Assembly (NCBI RefSeq): GCF_958450345.1
Contig: NC_088781.1
Coordinates: forward strand, 69,637,240 to 69,701,239
Source: Calliphora vicina
Taxonomy: Eukaryota; Arthropoda; Insecta; Diptera; Calliphoridae
DNA: 64,000 bases
Direction of reading: 5' to 3'
The position numbers and the translations under genes were made by a program. Positions 26,276 through 38,860 of the stretch are shown in pieces; positions within the stretch are counted from its first letter, which is position 1, and each line of letters begins with the position of its first letter. The notes under the pieces were generated by a model that saw nothing but the letters and a program-made list of their open reading frames with translations, was not told the DNA's origin and searched no databases.

Positions 26276-27640
26276 ATAGTTCGATTAGTCGAATAATTTC
26301 TTACGAATAATTATTCGAACAATTTAAATATGACCATTTTCGAATAACGAATAATTCGAACAATTTTATGTAGAATAATCGAATAAAACGAAGAAATGTT
26401 CATATATATTTAAATTTATTAAATTGCTTAAATTTTTCATAATTACAAATTTAAATAAGTAATAATGACTCATAAAAATTGTATTGTTTCTGAAATTCGA
26501 CAAATAACTAAAGACAAAGGGACTTTCGATTACTGTAGATGAGTGTTCCGAAAGCTCCTTCTATAAATATTACTGCAAGAAATTATTATTTTAGAAACAA
26601 ATCTTTCAAAATTTTTAACTTAGGACTTGAACCAATGAAAATAAAAGATACGGAATAAAATATTTGTTATTTAGCTGGCGAAATATGAGAAGAATTGTAA
26701 TTAATAATCAAAATTTTAACTTAGATTAAAGTGGAGTTGAATGTGATTTTGAAACGGTCATCGAAAGTGATATTGAGGATGACATTTATAATGATTGCAT
26801 TGAAATAGATGAAGGCCATGATCTTAAAATATATGTATATAAGTGATGTTGCAAAATATTTAATAAATCGAATGATGAACACAAATATTGCAAACTAACG
26901 TTTTGTTGCAAGAAAAGCATGAAGTTCGTCTTATACATGATTTTGAACATCGTTGATCATCTTTGTCTAACATTTTTTGTGTATTTGTAAATGCGTCAAT
27001 CATGCACTGCATGACTTCAAATTAGCCACGTTCACTGACAATGATATCAAACTTTGGAAAGATTCCCTTTATTGTGTAATTCCCCAAGACCACTTTATTA
27101 AGCAAAGATTCGGCAACGTTGATAGAGCTTGATGTATAATACAATTTGTTATAAATAATTCAGAAATAGTGAATAATTAATTTACTAAAGAATTAGTTAC
27201 TCAATTTAAAACCCGAATTAATGAACGACATAAAAAAGTTCTTAATACGTTTATATTGTATTTGAATTCAGGATCATGTCCAACTAGATCAAATTTTTTA
27301 AAGCATAGCTCCAAAACGGTAACTAAATAGTTTGCTGCTCAATTGTTTTGTAGATTGTTCGGGTGTTAATCTGATCAGAATATTTCTGATGAAAATTTAA
27401 TAATGGACTTTGTTTTCGAATGTTTTTTACCATTATCAATACTTGAATTGTTAACTTTAACGTTATTTTTTTTTATTTTTTAACAATAAAATATTCTAAA
27501 ACCGACATCAAAACTTCAGTCTTTACTTTAAAAAAAAAATTTTAATTATTCGAACAAGTTAAAATCTTTTATTCGTATTATTCGAACAAGAGAAAAATCG
27601 ACAAATAATTATAGCTATGTTCAATAACTAAAAGCATATA
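26276..27640 (+). pseudogene. hAT transposase relic with TCGAATAATT-rich ends
   Basis: The ends are dense in ATTCGAA/TCGAATAAT motifs in opposite orientations (26280-26400; 27545-27620). Inside, fragments such as LTIDECSESSFYKYY (about 26525), NLGLEPMKIKDTE, and DIKLWKDSLYCVIPQDHF with RFGNVDRA (about 27040-27130) resemble hAT transposases. Stops abound. Terminal repeats are only partly matched and no target duplication was found. Confidence 0.6.
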
Positions 27641-27642
27641 CA

Positions 27643-28020
27643 TTAGAGTGACAGCCGACTTTTTTTTTCGCCAGACCATTAACGTGTTTCAGGCCACTTG
27701 AACAAAAAATTTAGAAAAAAAATTAAGAAATTTCGAGAAAAATTAAAATAAAAGCTCATTTTTACTTAAAATATGTCCATATTTACTAGTATATGAGTTT
27801 TTGTATTCGTAGGATACCGTTAATCTATTCGCAGGTATGGCCAAAAAAAATATTTTTTTTTAACGGCTTCAAAACTCCATTTTCAAATTTTTAAAAATTT
27901 TGTTAAACAAATTTCAGATTTTTTCGATCATCAAAAATGGAGGAATATGATGTAGAAACTTTAAAAGAAAATAGTTTTTTGTACTTAAAAATCTTTTAAA
28001 AGAAATACTTAAACGGTTAA
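27643..28020. repeat. Dispersed noncoding repeat (family E copy 1)
   Basis: CGCCAGACCATTAACGTG, CAGGCCACTTGAACAA, ATATGAGTTTTTGT and ATTCGCAGGTATGGCC match 63310-63470 and the inverted arm at 63780-63870. It is non-coding and of unknown class. Confidence 0.6.
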
Positions 28021-28365
28021 GAGAAAATATATGTTACTTTTTCTATAGTATATAATGAATTTCGTTAGCTTAGTACGCAAACGTAACAAGTCCACTTTTG
28101 ATTGAAATTAAGATTTTGATGCAGAAAGATAGTAAAACATAAGATACATATTTTGAAATAAAAAATGTTGTTATTTTGTTTCTAACTGATGATTTTTCAG
28201 TGCTACGCAAAAGTGCTAACTCCACAAAAAAAAAATAATAATAAGAAAACATGCTAAGTCCAGCAAAAAAACATTGAATATGATATTTAAATCTACTTTT
28301 TCAATACTATTTGCTATAATACTTTGAAGATTAAAATTTTTCGATGCAATCACTATAGTATGGTT

Positions 28366-30964
28366 CAGTGTTGCCAATTCATGGTGAACAAAAATGGCTA
28401 AATACTTAGAAAAAAAGGCTAAAAAAGGGCTAAAAAGTGGCTAAAAAGGGCTAACATTTTTAATTAAAAAAATACATACATTTGACACAAAAAACTACTT
28501 AGAATGTTACATTTGGTTATGCCGAATAGACAAACAAAAATGTATGAATATAACACACGTTCAAATGCGAAAATAAGAATATTTATTCCTGTATGTTGAT
28601 CCTTAACTTTCAAATAATGTAATATGGGGCCACACGTATATCATATGCCGATGTTTTTATCACCTCGTATTTATCACCTGGCCTGCAAAATGCTCCTAGG
28701 AAAATTTTTTTAATAAAAAAAACTTCGTGATAACTTCGATGGAGAATATTTTGATAAGTGAATATATGGCAAATATGCCTCTCATGTAATGCAGAAAAAA
28801 AGATATTCTAAAAATTATACACGTCGCCGTACAGAATTGGTTTTCATTTGCAAAAACATAAATTTTGCCATTAGTTAGTAATAGGGTATTCAATTAATCG
28901 GGTTTCTGGTTTAATCGGTTAATCGAGCAAATAATTAATCGAGGTTTAGATTTATTCGGTTAATAATCGGTTAATTTAAAATTATTCGATTAACCGAATA
29001 ATTTCTATTTTAATTTTAAATTGAAAATACAACAACGAATTTTGTGTACAAAAACATAAAAAACAGCAAATAAGGCATTTGAGATCATTTTTGTAAACAT
29101 ATCGCCTATTTGCAACAACGTCATAACTCAAAATCCGTGTTTTTTAAACTGAGTAATACAAAATATAATCTTTTATATATTTTTATCAGTTTTCAAAAAA
29201 GTCAATTGTTTTTTGTGTTAGAGTGTTTTTTAATTGTAAACATCAAAATTAAAATTCATGTTTTCTCGTATAATTGATAAGTAAAAATTTGGGTTAAATA
29301 CAGATTAGAAAGATATTAACATCTACTATTTATATTTCTGAAATCGAATGATTTGTTGAAAATTTATTTAAGAAATAAAATGTCATAAAACATTCAAAGA
29401 AGTTTTTCTCGAAACGACTTTTTTTAATTATGACGTTGTTGCAGCAAATGAGCGATGTGTGAGTTTTTTAGGGTTTTAGTAAGATCTTCTGAAATAATCA
29501 TGACTATTCCTGTTCTCACTTTCACCATTCATCCTATTTTTGAAAGCATAATTACATCAATATTATATAAAATAAAATTTCGAAAATTATATAATTAAGG
29601 TTCAAAAAATTACGTGTAAACATTTATAATTAGAAATGCTGAGAAAATTAGATACTATTATTGTAATTATGCTTCCAAAAATAAGGTGAATGGTGAAAGT
29701 GAGAACAGGAATAACCCTTAATATTTTATAAAAATAATATAATTTGAACGATTTTTTTTCTTTAGATTTAGTAACACTTTTCTTGGAAAAAAAACTCTCT
29801 CGCTGATTGTATATGTTTCAGAAATCAAAAGCATTATAAAGAATATTCCTTTTTGGATTGTTTTATATTTTGATTAATTTAATAGTTTCGTTTAGTTATG
29901 ATAAAAGACTAATTTCCAAAAAAAATTTCGTCTATACATGTAAATACAAACAAAGTTTCAAAGACATGTAATTTAAATATGTCAGTTGTTATACATACTG
30001 ACTAATCATGTTTATTGGATGTTCAAAAATATCTAATTTTAATTTGAAATTTGTATTTGAATTGAAAGGGAAAAATAAATACAAAAAAAATTTTAAAGTG
30101 CAAAAAAAAGGAATTTCGGTTAATCGGTTAATCGACACAAATTAATCGGTTTATTTGTTATTTGAAAATCGGCAATTTTAAATTATTCGAACAGTTAACC
30201 GTCCAAAATTAATCGGTTAGCCGATTAACGGTTAATCGATTGAATACCCTAGTTAGTAAACATATCAAAACTAAGGTAGCCAAAATATGTAAACATAAGT
30301 ATTTAATTTAAATTTGGATAAAAGTTAATTTTTATATTTGATCAGATATGTATAAATGATCATAGCTAAGTTATTATCGATAATGAACTGAATTTTTCTT
30401 TCTAAATTGGTTGGATTGTAGTCTTTGAAAATGGTATACTACATAGCATGTGTTATACAATTTTTGTTAAAGTACTATATTTACATCAAATTTTAATTCT
30501 AGAGGAACCTAACCTTCAAAAGGATCAAAAAATACATCGCCCAGATAAAGTTTAAAGTATTCTCTTTAACCCTATATATGATTTTATAAACGCCCGGACC
30601 CGCGCGTAAAACATTAACATATTTATTAACAATTTTTATTCAAATAACGTCCATTTTCTCTATATTAGTTATGGCATTTTTTTAATGTATGGAAGGTTCA
30701 AACAATTAAATTGTTTACTGGTTCAACATTTTTAGTTAATTTTTGTCATAATATCCCTGCAAATTTTTTTGAACTGATTTTACTAATTTTCAACAGCAAA
30801 AATTTCAGATCATTAGAGTAAATATATAATTTTCATTAGAGTAAATATATATGGCTAAATGAAAATAAAAAAGGCTAAAAAAAAGGCTAAATGAATTTTG
30901 TTGTGGCTAAACAAGATTGAAAAGTGCTAAATTTAGCCCAAAAAGGGCTAAATTGGCAACACTG
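28366..30964. mobile_element. hAT family A copy 2, complete, with nested hAT
   Basis: The ends CAGTGTTGCCAATT / AATTGGCAACACTG are flanked by a perfect 8-bp duplication GTATGGTT (28358-28365 and 30965-30972). Subterminal arrays of GGCTAAA(A) occur at both ends (28394-28455; 30852-30960), likely transposase-binding repeats. Without the nested 1370-bp element and its extra 8 bp, it is about 1.22 kb and non-coding. A GATCAAAAAATACATCGCCC segment and TATTTATCACCTGGCCTGCA match copy 1. Confidence 0.88.
28882..30251. mobile_element. Nested hAT-type element, ends TAGGGTATTCAAT
   Basis: A 13-bp perfect terminal repeat TAGGGTATTCAAT is flanked by the 8-bp duplication GTTAGTAA (28874-28881 and 30252-30259). 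The related copy 1 has a single uninterrupted GTTAGTGA at the same place, confirming the insertion. ATCGGTTAATCG motifs cluster at both ends. Internal inverted repeats occur at 29097-29135/29426-29462 and at about 29505-29560/29656-29715. No transposase was found. Confidence 0.9.
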
Positions 30965-31096
30965 GTATGGTTACACAATTCACTGTAAAATAAAAAAAAT
31001 TTAATTTTGAAGAAATATTAATAAAAAACTAATTTGTTTAAGATTTTGAGTTATTTTGTTTTACAGCAATGAAATAAGACTGTTTTTTGTTATGTA

Positions 31097-31677
31097 TTTA
31101 CACAGAAAAAAAATTCATAATTGGAATGAATTTTGTAATAAATATTATTAATCGAACTTGACTTTTTTTCCCAAACTTATTTCATTCAAAATAAGAACAT
31201 GTTCATAAATATTATAAAATTTTACATGACGAAAATTTTTGCTTTTTTTACTTAATTTTTTTAATAAATTGCATTATAATTGTATTATATAATGAATTAG
31301 CGCAAGAATATTTGCATAATAGCCATATATTGGCCAATATTTTAAGATAAAAAGGAGAATATCTGAAACTTAAAAATTATCATTAAACATAATAAAACAT
31401 CCATAAATATAAAAGCATTTCATCCTCTTAAATCAATTTAATCATTTTCGCGCTTTTTATATCATTTTGTAGCTGAAAATCATAAAAAAACTAAAAATTT
31501 TCCATGAAAAATTTCAAACATTTTTGAACAACATAAAAATAAAAATTAAATTGAAATTATATTTTTCAAGCCTTCTAGATTTTATTTCAAAACATAAAAT
31601 ATTAAACAAATCATACTATTTAAGAAATTATTGAATTCCAATCATAATATTTATGTTGAAACTTTTTTCTGTGTAAA
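31097..31677. mobile_element. MITE with TTTACACAGAAAAAA ends
   Basis: The left end TTTACACAGAAAAAA and the right end TTTTTTCTGTGTAAA are inverted repeats that continue into ATAATTGGAATGAA / TGAATTCCAATCATAAT. The element is 581 bp and non-coding. The target duplication is not clear. Confidence 0.65.
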
Positions 31678-33480
31678 TAATATAAAATAATAAAACCAAT
31701 TTGTAAAATAATAAAACGAGAAATTAAAATTTATTATAAGAAAATGAAAAGTCCAGCCAAAAAACACAAAATCATAAAAATCAAAAGAGCTAAGTCCCTA
31801 AAAATGGCTTCAGTTTCTAAAGTCATTTCAATTATTTTATTTTTTCAACTGATACTTAAAGTTAACAGATCATAGGAGAGAACTGCGTTTACAGATCTAA
31901 AGAATATTGAAAGCAAAAGAAGATAGAACGTTTTTTGTCTCTCCTGTAAAATTCAAAAAATGGGACTTGGGTCGTTTGCGTACCAAGTCCCATTTGGTAG
32001 TTAAAAAATCATTAACTTTATTTTTAAATACAAAAGTATTAGTATTAGCAGGGAAATATGAAGTTGCAGAGGTCAAAATTAGCATATACCAATTGGACTT
32101 AGATCTGAAATTCCGACAAAATTTGTTAGATTTTTGTTAGATTAAAGACTTAACCGATTAAAGACTTAGCCGTTCTAAATATGTATGTCCAAAACTCGCT
32201 TACGTAAAAAAATCAATATGAACTTTTAGATTCATTGATGAGAATAATAAGTTATAGAATGTTAATAAATTTTGTTGCAGTTCATTTCAGCCTACAGATA
32301 AAATGTTAAAAAAGTTTAATTGTAATACAATATACATATACTTTTGATATCAATTCAATATACATATATAACTAATGCACTAGATTTAAATCGAAATAAA
32401 TTGTCTTTATAATACATAAAATAAGTATGTATGTATTTTACAATAAAGAACTCAAAAAAAATATTTTGGCGATATTTGGCGATTTTTCGTTTAGATTTTG
32501 GCGATGGAGGTAATAAAAATCTGACAACCCTGGTTCTATTTTGAACTCGTAATAGTTAGCAGCTTATATTTTATATGTTTTGTGTTATTGTTTATTTATT
32601 TAAAATTTTATTTTTGTTGTGAAAAAATGTCAAAACAAAAGAATTTTCAATAAAATTGAAGAAAATGTGAGTATTTATATATTTTAAAAGGAATAAAATA
32701 TGGAAATTGTGTGTATAAAACAATTGTTACTGGAAAAGCGTTCATTTACTTTTTACTATTTTTGAGAATTTAAGAGAGTAATTTTGTAAATTTTGATTTT
32801 ATTCTCTCGTTGCATGTATGTATTTACTGGGAAAGTAAATGAACAGACCTTATATCAGAGCTTTATAAATATGAATGACCTCCAAATAATTTTGTACAGC
32901 TATATTTAAATTTCGAACCACCTGTTCATTGTTTTTCCATGTCCATGTTATGCCTCGTTCAGCGGCTCGGAGGCTACCATGATGAGGTCACCCTCATCCT
33001 AATTATAGAGTTTATGCCCTTAATACCGGCTTTTGTATGTGTCAAGTTCAAAGTCGACCAAGTCGTCCTTTGCATTAGAAAGAAACAGTGAGATAATAAC
33101 ATAGTCTCTGATAGCTACAACAGTGCAGACAGACACTCAGTAGCCGCACTTAACCTAATGAACAGACGCCACTGAGTTGAGGTATTGGTTGCAGCTATAC
33201 TATCGGATATATCGATAGTATAGCTGCAAATTTTACAAATTTTACAGGAAAAGGTTTTTTTGAATCTTTTGAAATTTATACATAGAATTACAAATTTTAT
33301 GATGCGATATAATATAATTTCGTTCAAGCTATTTATCTATTTTTCAAAAATATTTATAACTTTTGACAATTAAAAATTCATGGAATACTTTATTGAAAAA
33401 TATGACAAAAAATATTTTTTATTGAATTTTTGCATAGATACAAATTTTTCGAATTGAAATTAAATTTTTATTTATAAATA
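31678..33480. other. Unassigned AT-rich region with one strong hairpin
   Basis: No gene is recognised. 31897-32140 contains a short inverted duplication (GGGACTTGG...CCAAGTCCC). 32940-33185 is more GC-rich and unique-looking and was not identified. A perfect hairpin lies at 33188-33228. Confidence 0.4.
33188..33228. repeat. Perfect 17-bp-arm hairpin
   Basis: TTGCAGCTATACTATCG and CGATAGTATAGCTGCAA flank a 7-base loop GATATAT. It is inside no recognised element. Confidence 0.85.
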
Positions 33481-34300
33481 GTTTATAATGAAATTTCACA
33501 GTTATGTAGATTTTTCTATTTAAAATGGAAAAATAAAAACGAATTTTGAAATTTATTATCAGCAAAAAAGTCTTGAAAAATCCCAAAAATGGAAATTTTT
33601 AGTTTTTTGGCTATAATATCCATACCAGGGTCGGAGTTATCGGAACCCTTTACAAATAATTAAAAGCATATTGGGCCATCTAAAATCGGTTACTATATTT
33701 TGATATCGAATATGCGATTTGAGAATTTTTGCCCTAAATTTTAATTTTACATAAAAGATAGGTATTTTTTGAATGGACCTGGTCCCCTCGGTAACAAACA
33801 TTTTTAATTTTTTTTCATTTAAAATATTTTATGAAAACTTAGCTTTCAGAAGGTATAAATTCCTTATACATCCTCTTAGAAATTTTTTGCGATAACTTAA
33901 AAAGAAAAAAAGTTATTTTTTTCCAAAAACTTAGCGAAAAATAGCCTTTTTAAAATTTTATAAATTCAAATGCATATAACTTTGGACTTAGTCATTATTT
34001 TTAAATAATTATTTTTCTTCTTTGAAACATACATGTGTTGTTAGTCCAATAAATACATTGTTATCAAAAAACTGGAGTAGGGTGGGTAAAATGTTGAAAA
34101 TTTAATTTTTAAATACGATTATCTCCCAAGCTATAATAGATAATCGACTTTTTGTAGTGCTCGATGAGAATATTCTATATATGTAATTTTTTTGAAATCG
34201 GAACTCAAACAAAGAAATATGATCGTTTTAAAAATGTAACATACCCGAGGTGTCCTACTTTGAGGACCCTTGGACGTGCCCCTGGTGGGTCCATGACGTC
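33480..34300. repeat. Dispersed noncoding repeat (family F copy 1)
   Basis: Shares GAATTTTGAAATTTATTATC, ATAATATCCATACCAGGGTC, ATATGCGATTTGAGAATTTT and CTGGTCCCCTC with 51105-51765, and CATATAACTTTGGACT / GTTATCAAAAAACTGGAGTA with later parts. A third, rearranged copy is at 37560-38595. No coding capacity. Confidence 0.7.
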
Positions 34301-35307
34301 CACGAAAAATTTATTTTCACCTTATGAAAGCATGTATCATTTGTTTATTTTTTTTTATTTTTCTAATTTAAGTTAATATCGTAATGTAAAATTTATAACG
34401 CTGGCAAATAAATATGTAGACATACAAAAAGGCAGACAGTCGGATAGACACAAGTACTTAAACGCTTTATTTACACAAGAATTTCAATTTTCTTGTTCTG
34501 ATCAATTTTCTATTGATTAAGAAAGAATAGAAAAATACTTGACGTACTTAATACTTAGTGCTCAGATCGAATAATTTTTCTTTCAAGTTTTCTGACTTAA
34601 CAATGTTCATAGATTCTGTTGCGAGTACAATGGACAGATTGAAAGAATAGATACACAGTCGATTCCATATTATATATTTAGGTATATATACATAAGAGTA
34701 CATGTGTTGTACTTACAGTGTTTTACAAATTTGTGAATTTAGACATACAATGAAAATAACTGAGATTTGGACTGGGATTCCATCCTCAACCACCTTTCGA
34801 ACTGCGTTACTTGAAGACTACAAATTTCGTTATCAGGGCAACCAAAAATATGCTCTAAAAATGTTTTATATGCATAAAAAATACATTTAACTACGACCAA
34901 TATGCTCGTAAAATATAAATAAAAAGCACTAAAAAATAGTCTGTTTTTGCTTAAAATTCATAATTTTATTAAAAAATAAATAAAAGGTAAATAAAATACA
35001 GAATTCATAAATTAAATTTTGTTATTATTATTATAATTATGTATTGGCATTTGGTATGGTTTTTAACAATGTTTTAACATTTTAATGTGTGGAAATTATT
35101 GGTTTTGTTATGGACCTCCTCAAATACATATCGCTATTTGCGACAAGAGGGTCATAACATTTTTGAACTGAATACTAACAAATATTCGTCATACTAAAAT
35201 CAGTCAGATAGTTTAATCTTTTTACTAAATGACCAAAATTTATATTTGGATCAATTTAAAGATTATTAAAATCACAGACTGGTAAAATTAGAGCATTTAT
35301 AAATGTA
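34300..35307. other. Intergenic, nothing recognised
   Basis: AT-rich with no delimited repeat or gene seen. Confidence 0.35.
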
Positions 35308-36041
35308 AACAAGTAAGAAAGTATGGTCGGTCAAGCCCGACCATATAATACCCTACACCAAGTAAATGAGTAAAAATATTTTTCTTTTAAAATATCAATA
35401 ATTTATATTCGTGAGTGATTTTCGGAAGTGGGCCTTATATGGGAGCTATGACCAATTATGGACCGATCACCATAAAATTAGGTGGTGTTATTTATGTCTA
35501 TATTAATGTTAAGTATGTTGAATTTTGTGTGTATACCAACATTTTTAAGCGATTTATGCACGTTAAAGTGATTTTCGGAAGCGGGTCTATATGGGAGCTA
35601 TGACTAATTATGGACCGATCGTAACAAAATTTGGTGACATGAATTTTGTTATTTGAAGCGAAATTTGTGTAGTTACATAGATAGATTAAACATTTATGAC
35701 CGCTAAAGTCCAATTTCGGGGGACATTTGTATGGGGGCTAGGTGAAATAATGGACCGATTTCAGCCAGTTTCAATAGGCTTGGTCCTTGAGCCGAAAAAA
35801 TAATATGTACCAAATTTCATCGAAATATCTTTAAAATTGCGACCTGTACTCTGCGCACAAGGTTTACATGGACAGCCAGCCAGCCAACCAGACGGACGGA
35901 CGGACATCGTTTAATAGACTCAGAAAGTGATTCTAAGTCGATCGGTATACTTTAAGGTGGGTGTTAGACTAATATTTTTGGGCGTTACAAACATCTGCAC
36001 AAACGCATAATACCCTCCCCACTATGGTGGTGTAGGGTATA
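35308..36041. mobile_element. DINE-1-like Helitron, second type
   Basis: The left end AACAAGTAAG is followed by GGTCGGTCAAGCCCGACC and ATAATACCCTACACCA. The right side has GACGGACGGACGGACATCGT, AGTCGATCGGTATACTTTAA, and a terminal hairpin TACCCTCCCC...GGTGTAGGGTA. The interior is three degenerate units of about 155 bp with TATATGGGAGCTATGACCAA and TTATGGACCGATC, a motif widespread in fly genomes. It is non-autonomous; the frames at 35415 and 35498 are by-products. Confidence 0.8.
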
Positions 36042-36509
36042 AAAAGTGCCACATCATATCCAGTTTATTTTAAAAAATTCATAAACTTCTGTGAGTCACT
36101 GTATAAATAAATGTATATACGTGTGCGTGTGTGTGTGTTAGTAAGTACGTACTAGTTACTTGTACAGTAGTAGTTCATGATATCAATACAATAAATGTGA
36201 ACAAATTCCTTGGCACTCATTTTCATCATTTAACAAGAAGCAACTTTGACTACCTTTCCACACACTTCGAATAATCGAAAAGAAATGTTATGAAAGGAGA
36301 GGAAACGAAACGATAAAACCAGACAAATATTTTTATATAACGCACGACAAAAAATAACTACCAGAATTTAACCAACACAAATTTCAATATTTATTTAAAT
36401 AAACATTTCTATGATTAGAAACAGTATTAAAATTTCTATTTGATTATCAGTGAGTTTCAATTCGAATTTATTATTCATCAGTATAATTATTATTGAAAAT
36501 TATGAAAGT
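36042..36509. other. Intergenic, simple repeats only
   Basis: A short GTGTGCGTGTGTGTGTG tract lies at about 36121. Otherwise nothing was recognised. Confidence 0.4.
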
Positions 36510-36660
36510 ATCATTTGAAAGATGAAAAGTTACCATTAAGTTCCACTTTGTGGTTATTCATTCATTCAGGATCAAAATGTACCACTAGAAGAAAAAAAGT
36601 ACTACCCTTGTGGATTCTCATTCACTCAGAAATAAGTAGTATTACATTAGAGTGGGTAAA
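36510..36660. repeat. Family M repeat fragment
   Basis: TTCAGGATCAAAATGTACCA, AGAAAAAAAGTACTACC and related motifs match the block at 15.2-16.0 kb. Confidence 0.45.
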
Positions 36661-36830
36661 ATTTTTTCTCGACCAAGCGGTTGTCAAAATCGAAATCTTC
36701 GACCAATTCTAAGAAGGTTTGCCAAAGAAACCATGGGTCTTTTTCGCTAAACTTTTCTTTTCTTTTCGTATTTTATATTTTTGTTTAAATATGCTAACAT
36801 TTTATGGAGCCTTTTAAGAAACTTGACTAA

Positions 36831-37379
36831 TAGGGTGGAGCGATTTTTATTTTTTGGCTTTTTTAACTCCTAAATATACACAAAAAATTTCATTTGGTTG
36901 ATGTTATATATAGAAGTGCCCCCACATCATTAAAATAATCCAAAAATAAATGGCTGTAGAAAACGGGGGGAGTGGAAGTCCCCAATGCCCTCATTATGTG
37001 TAGCAGTCTTGGATGTCCTCTATCAGTAAAAAAATAACCAAGTATAAAAATACCCACTTCAGCATATGTGGGTTGTAAAACGTATGAAATATGAATTTAG
37101 TTTTTCAAGTAAAAATTATTTTTTTTTAATTATTGGATATAATTATATTGACCCAACAATACATAAAAATATTTATATTCAACATAAACTAAAGTTTAAT
37201 GACCATATGAAAAATAGGCAATTTTTTGATTTTCAATTGTGTTGGGGCACCTCAAAACATCAAAATAGGTAAGTAATCTTTCGTACGTTTAACTTACTCA
37301 TTAAAAGGCAACTTTCTATCGGTATTCCATTGATAACAAAAATTAAAAAAAAAATTTCATACATTATCGCTCCACCTTA
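36831..37379. mobile_element. hAT-like MITE, ends TAGGGTGGAGCGAT
   Basis: Terminal inverted repeats TAGGGTGGAGCGAT / ATCGCTCCACCTTA are flanked by 8-bp direct repeats TTGACTAA and TTGACTAT (7 of 8). The element is 549 bp and has no recognisable protein; the 68-codon frame at 37066 is not convincing. Confidence 0.75.
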
Positions 37380-37559
37380 TTGACTATGTTTGGGAATGTT
37401 CGAAAGGAAAGAAAGGCAGAAAAGATGAATCATTGCAAATGGAGAAGATTAACAATAAAGATTAAATAAATTCAGTCGAGGATGGTTAAAAAATCTCATA
37501 TCGTGGTTGTGGGAAGACTTTTATAGAAGACTTTTTTTCAAAACCATTTGAATAAAAAA

Positions 37560-38595
37560 CGGTAGTTAGCTGACTTTTTTTGAAAATTTTATTTTTTGAA
37601 ATGCAATAAAAGTTTTGTTTATGAATCGTTTTTAATGAAATTTTCACGTAGTATATAGAAACTTTTGATGGAAATCCAAAAGTGAAAAAGATATTTGTGA
37701 ATTGTTAAAGACAATCCGACAATTCCCAAAAACAGGCTATGTCTTAACATGTCTTAATTTTTTGAAAGCAGCTATGCGATTAGAGAACATGTTGTCTAAA
37801 GTTGAAATTTATATAAAAAATAGGTCTAGGTTTCCCGGGATGTTATCTTTTAGAAAAATATAAATAAATTATTTATCTTTTTCTTATTTTCTGTATAATT
37901 TAAAATTAATATAAGTACTTTTTTCGAAAAAAAAATGGCGAAAAGACATATTTTTTTTATTTTTTTTAATTTTGAATACACATAACTTTTGACTCAGTAA
38001 AGGTTTTTAAACAGTTTTTACGATGATTAATAATTGTAATAATGATTAATTGTTGTTAAATCAAAAAAATATACTTCAAGAAAATCGGGAAAGAATTGGA
38101 TCCGTTATTTGCAAAAAAGCAGACCAAGGTAGGTAAAAAACATAAACTTTTACTTTTCATAATGCGAATAATTCGTAAACTATAGGAGATAATGTATGGC
38201 TAAAGCAATGATCTCGTCTAGTATATTCCATATATATAAATATCGTTTAAATCGGATCGCAAACAAAAATTTTGTCATCATTTTTAATTTTTGATATACC
38301 CGAGATGAACCAATTTGGGGCATTGTGACTCGGCGCCCCTAAAAATTAAAAATTATGCCAAATGTTTGTGTCCGATTTGAGAGATTTGTATATATGTAGA
38401 ATCTACATTTTATCTTTTATAGTTTACGTGATATTCACCATTGAAAATTAAAATTTTATGTTTTTTACTTACATTGGTCTGGATTTTTGCAAAAAGCGGA
38501 TCCAAATCTCTCCCGATATTTTACATATATATGTATGTTTTTTAATTAACAACAAATGTATTAGTATTATAAGGAAATAATTATTTCAAAATCGA
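37560..38595. repeat. Family F copy with palindromic right half
   Basis: The left part resembles the family F repeat. From about 38040 to 38590 the sequence is an imperfect palindrome centred near 38330: AGACCAAGGTAGGTAAAAAA (38122) pairs with TTTTTTACTTACATTGGTCT (38461), and AAACTATAGGAGATAATG with the inverse near 38410. It is non-coding. Confidence 0.6.
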
Positions 38596-38860
38596 TATTC
38601 CATGGAATTCGACGTAGATTACGATTTTGACAGCCGCTTGATGCATTTTTTTAATGCATACAAATTTACCCTAACCTAACTCTTTCCGTCCCAAGCAATT
38701 TCAAAATTGACTGATTTCAGTGAACTTTTCGATCACATTTCTTGCATTCTTACATAAAATACTAAAGTAAATCGCACAAAAACATATTACAAAATGAAAT
38801 AGAAATAACACATAATATTGAGATGTTGAAAACAGTAAGTAAATACCGTACATAATTGCT

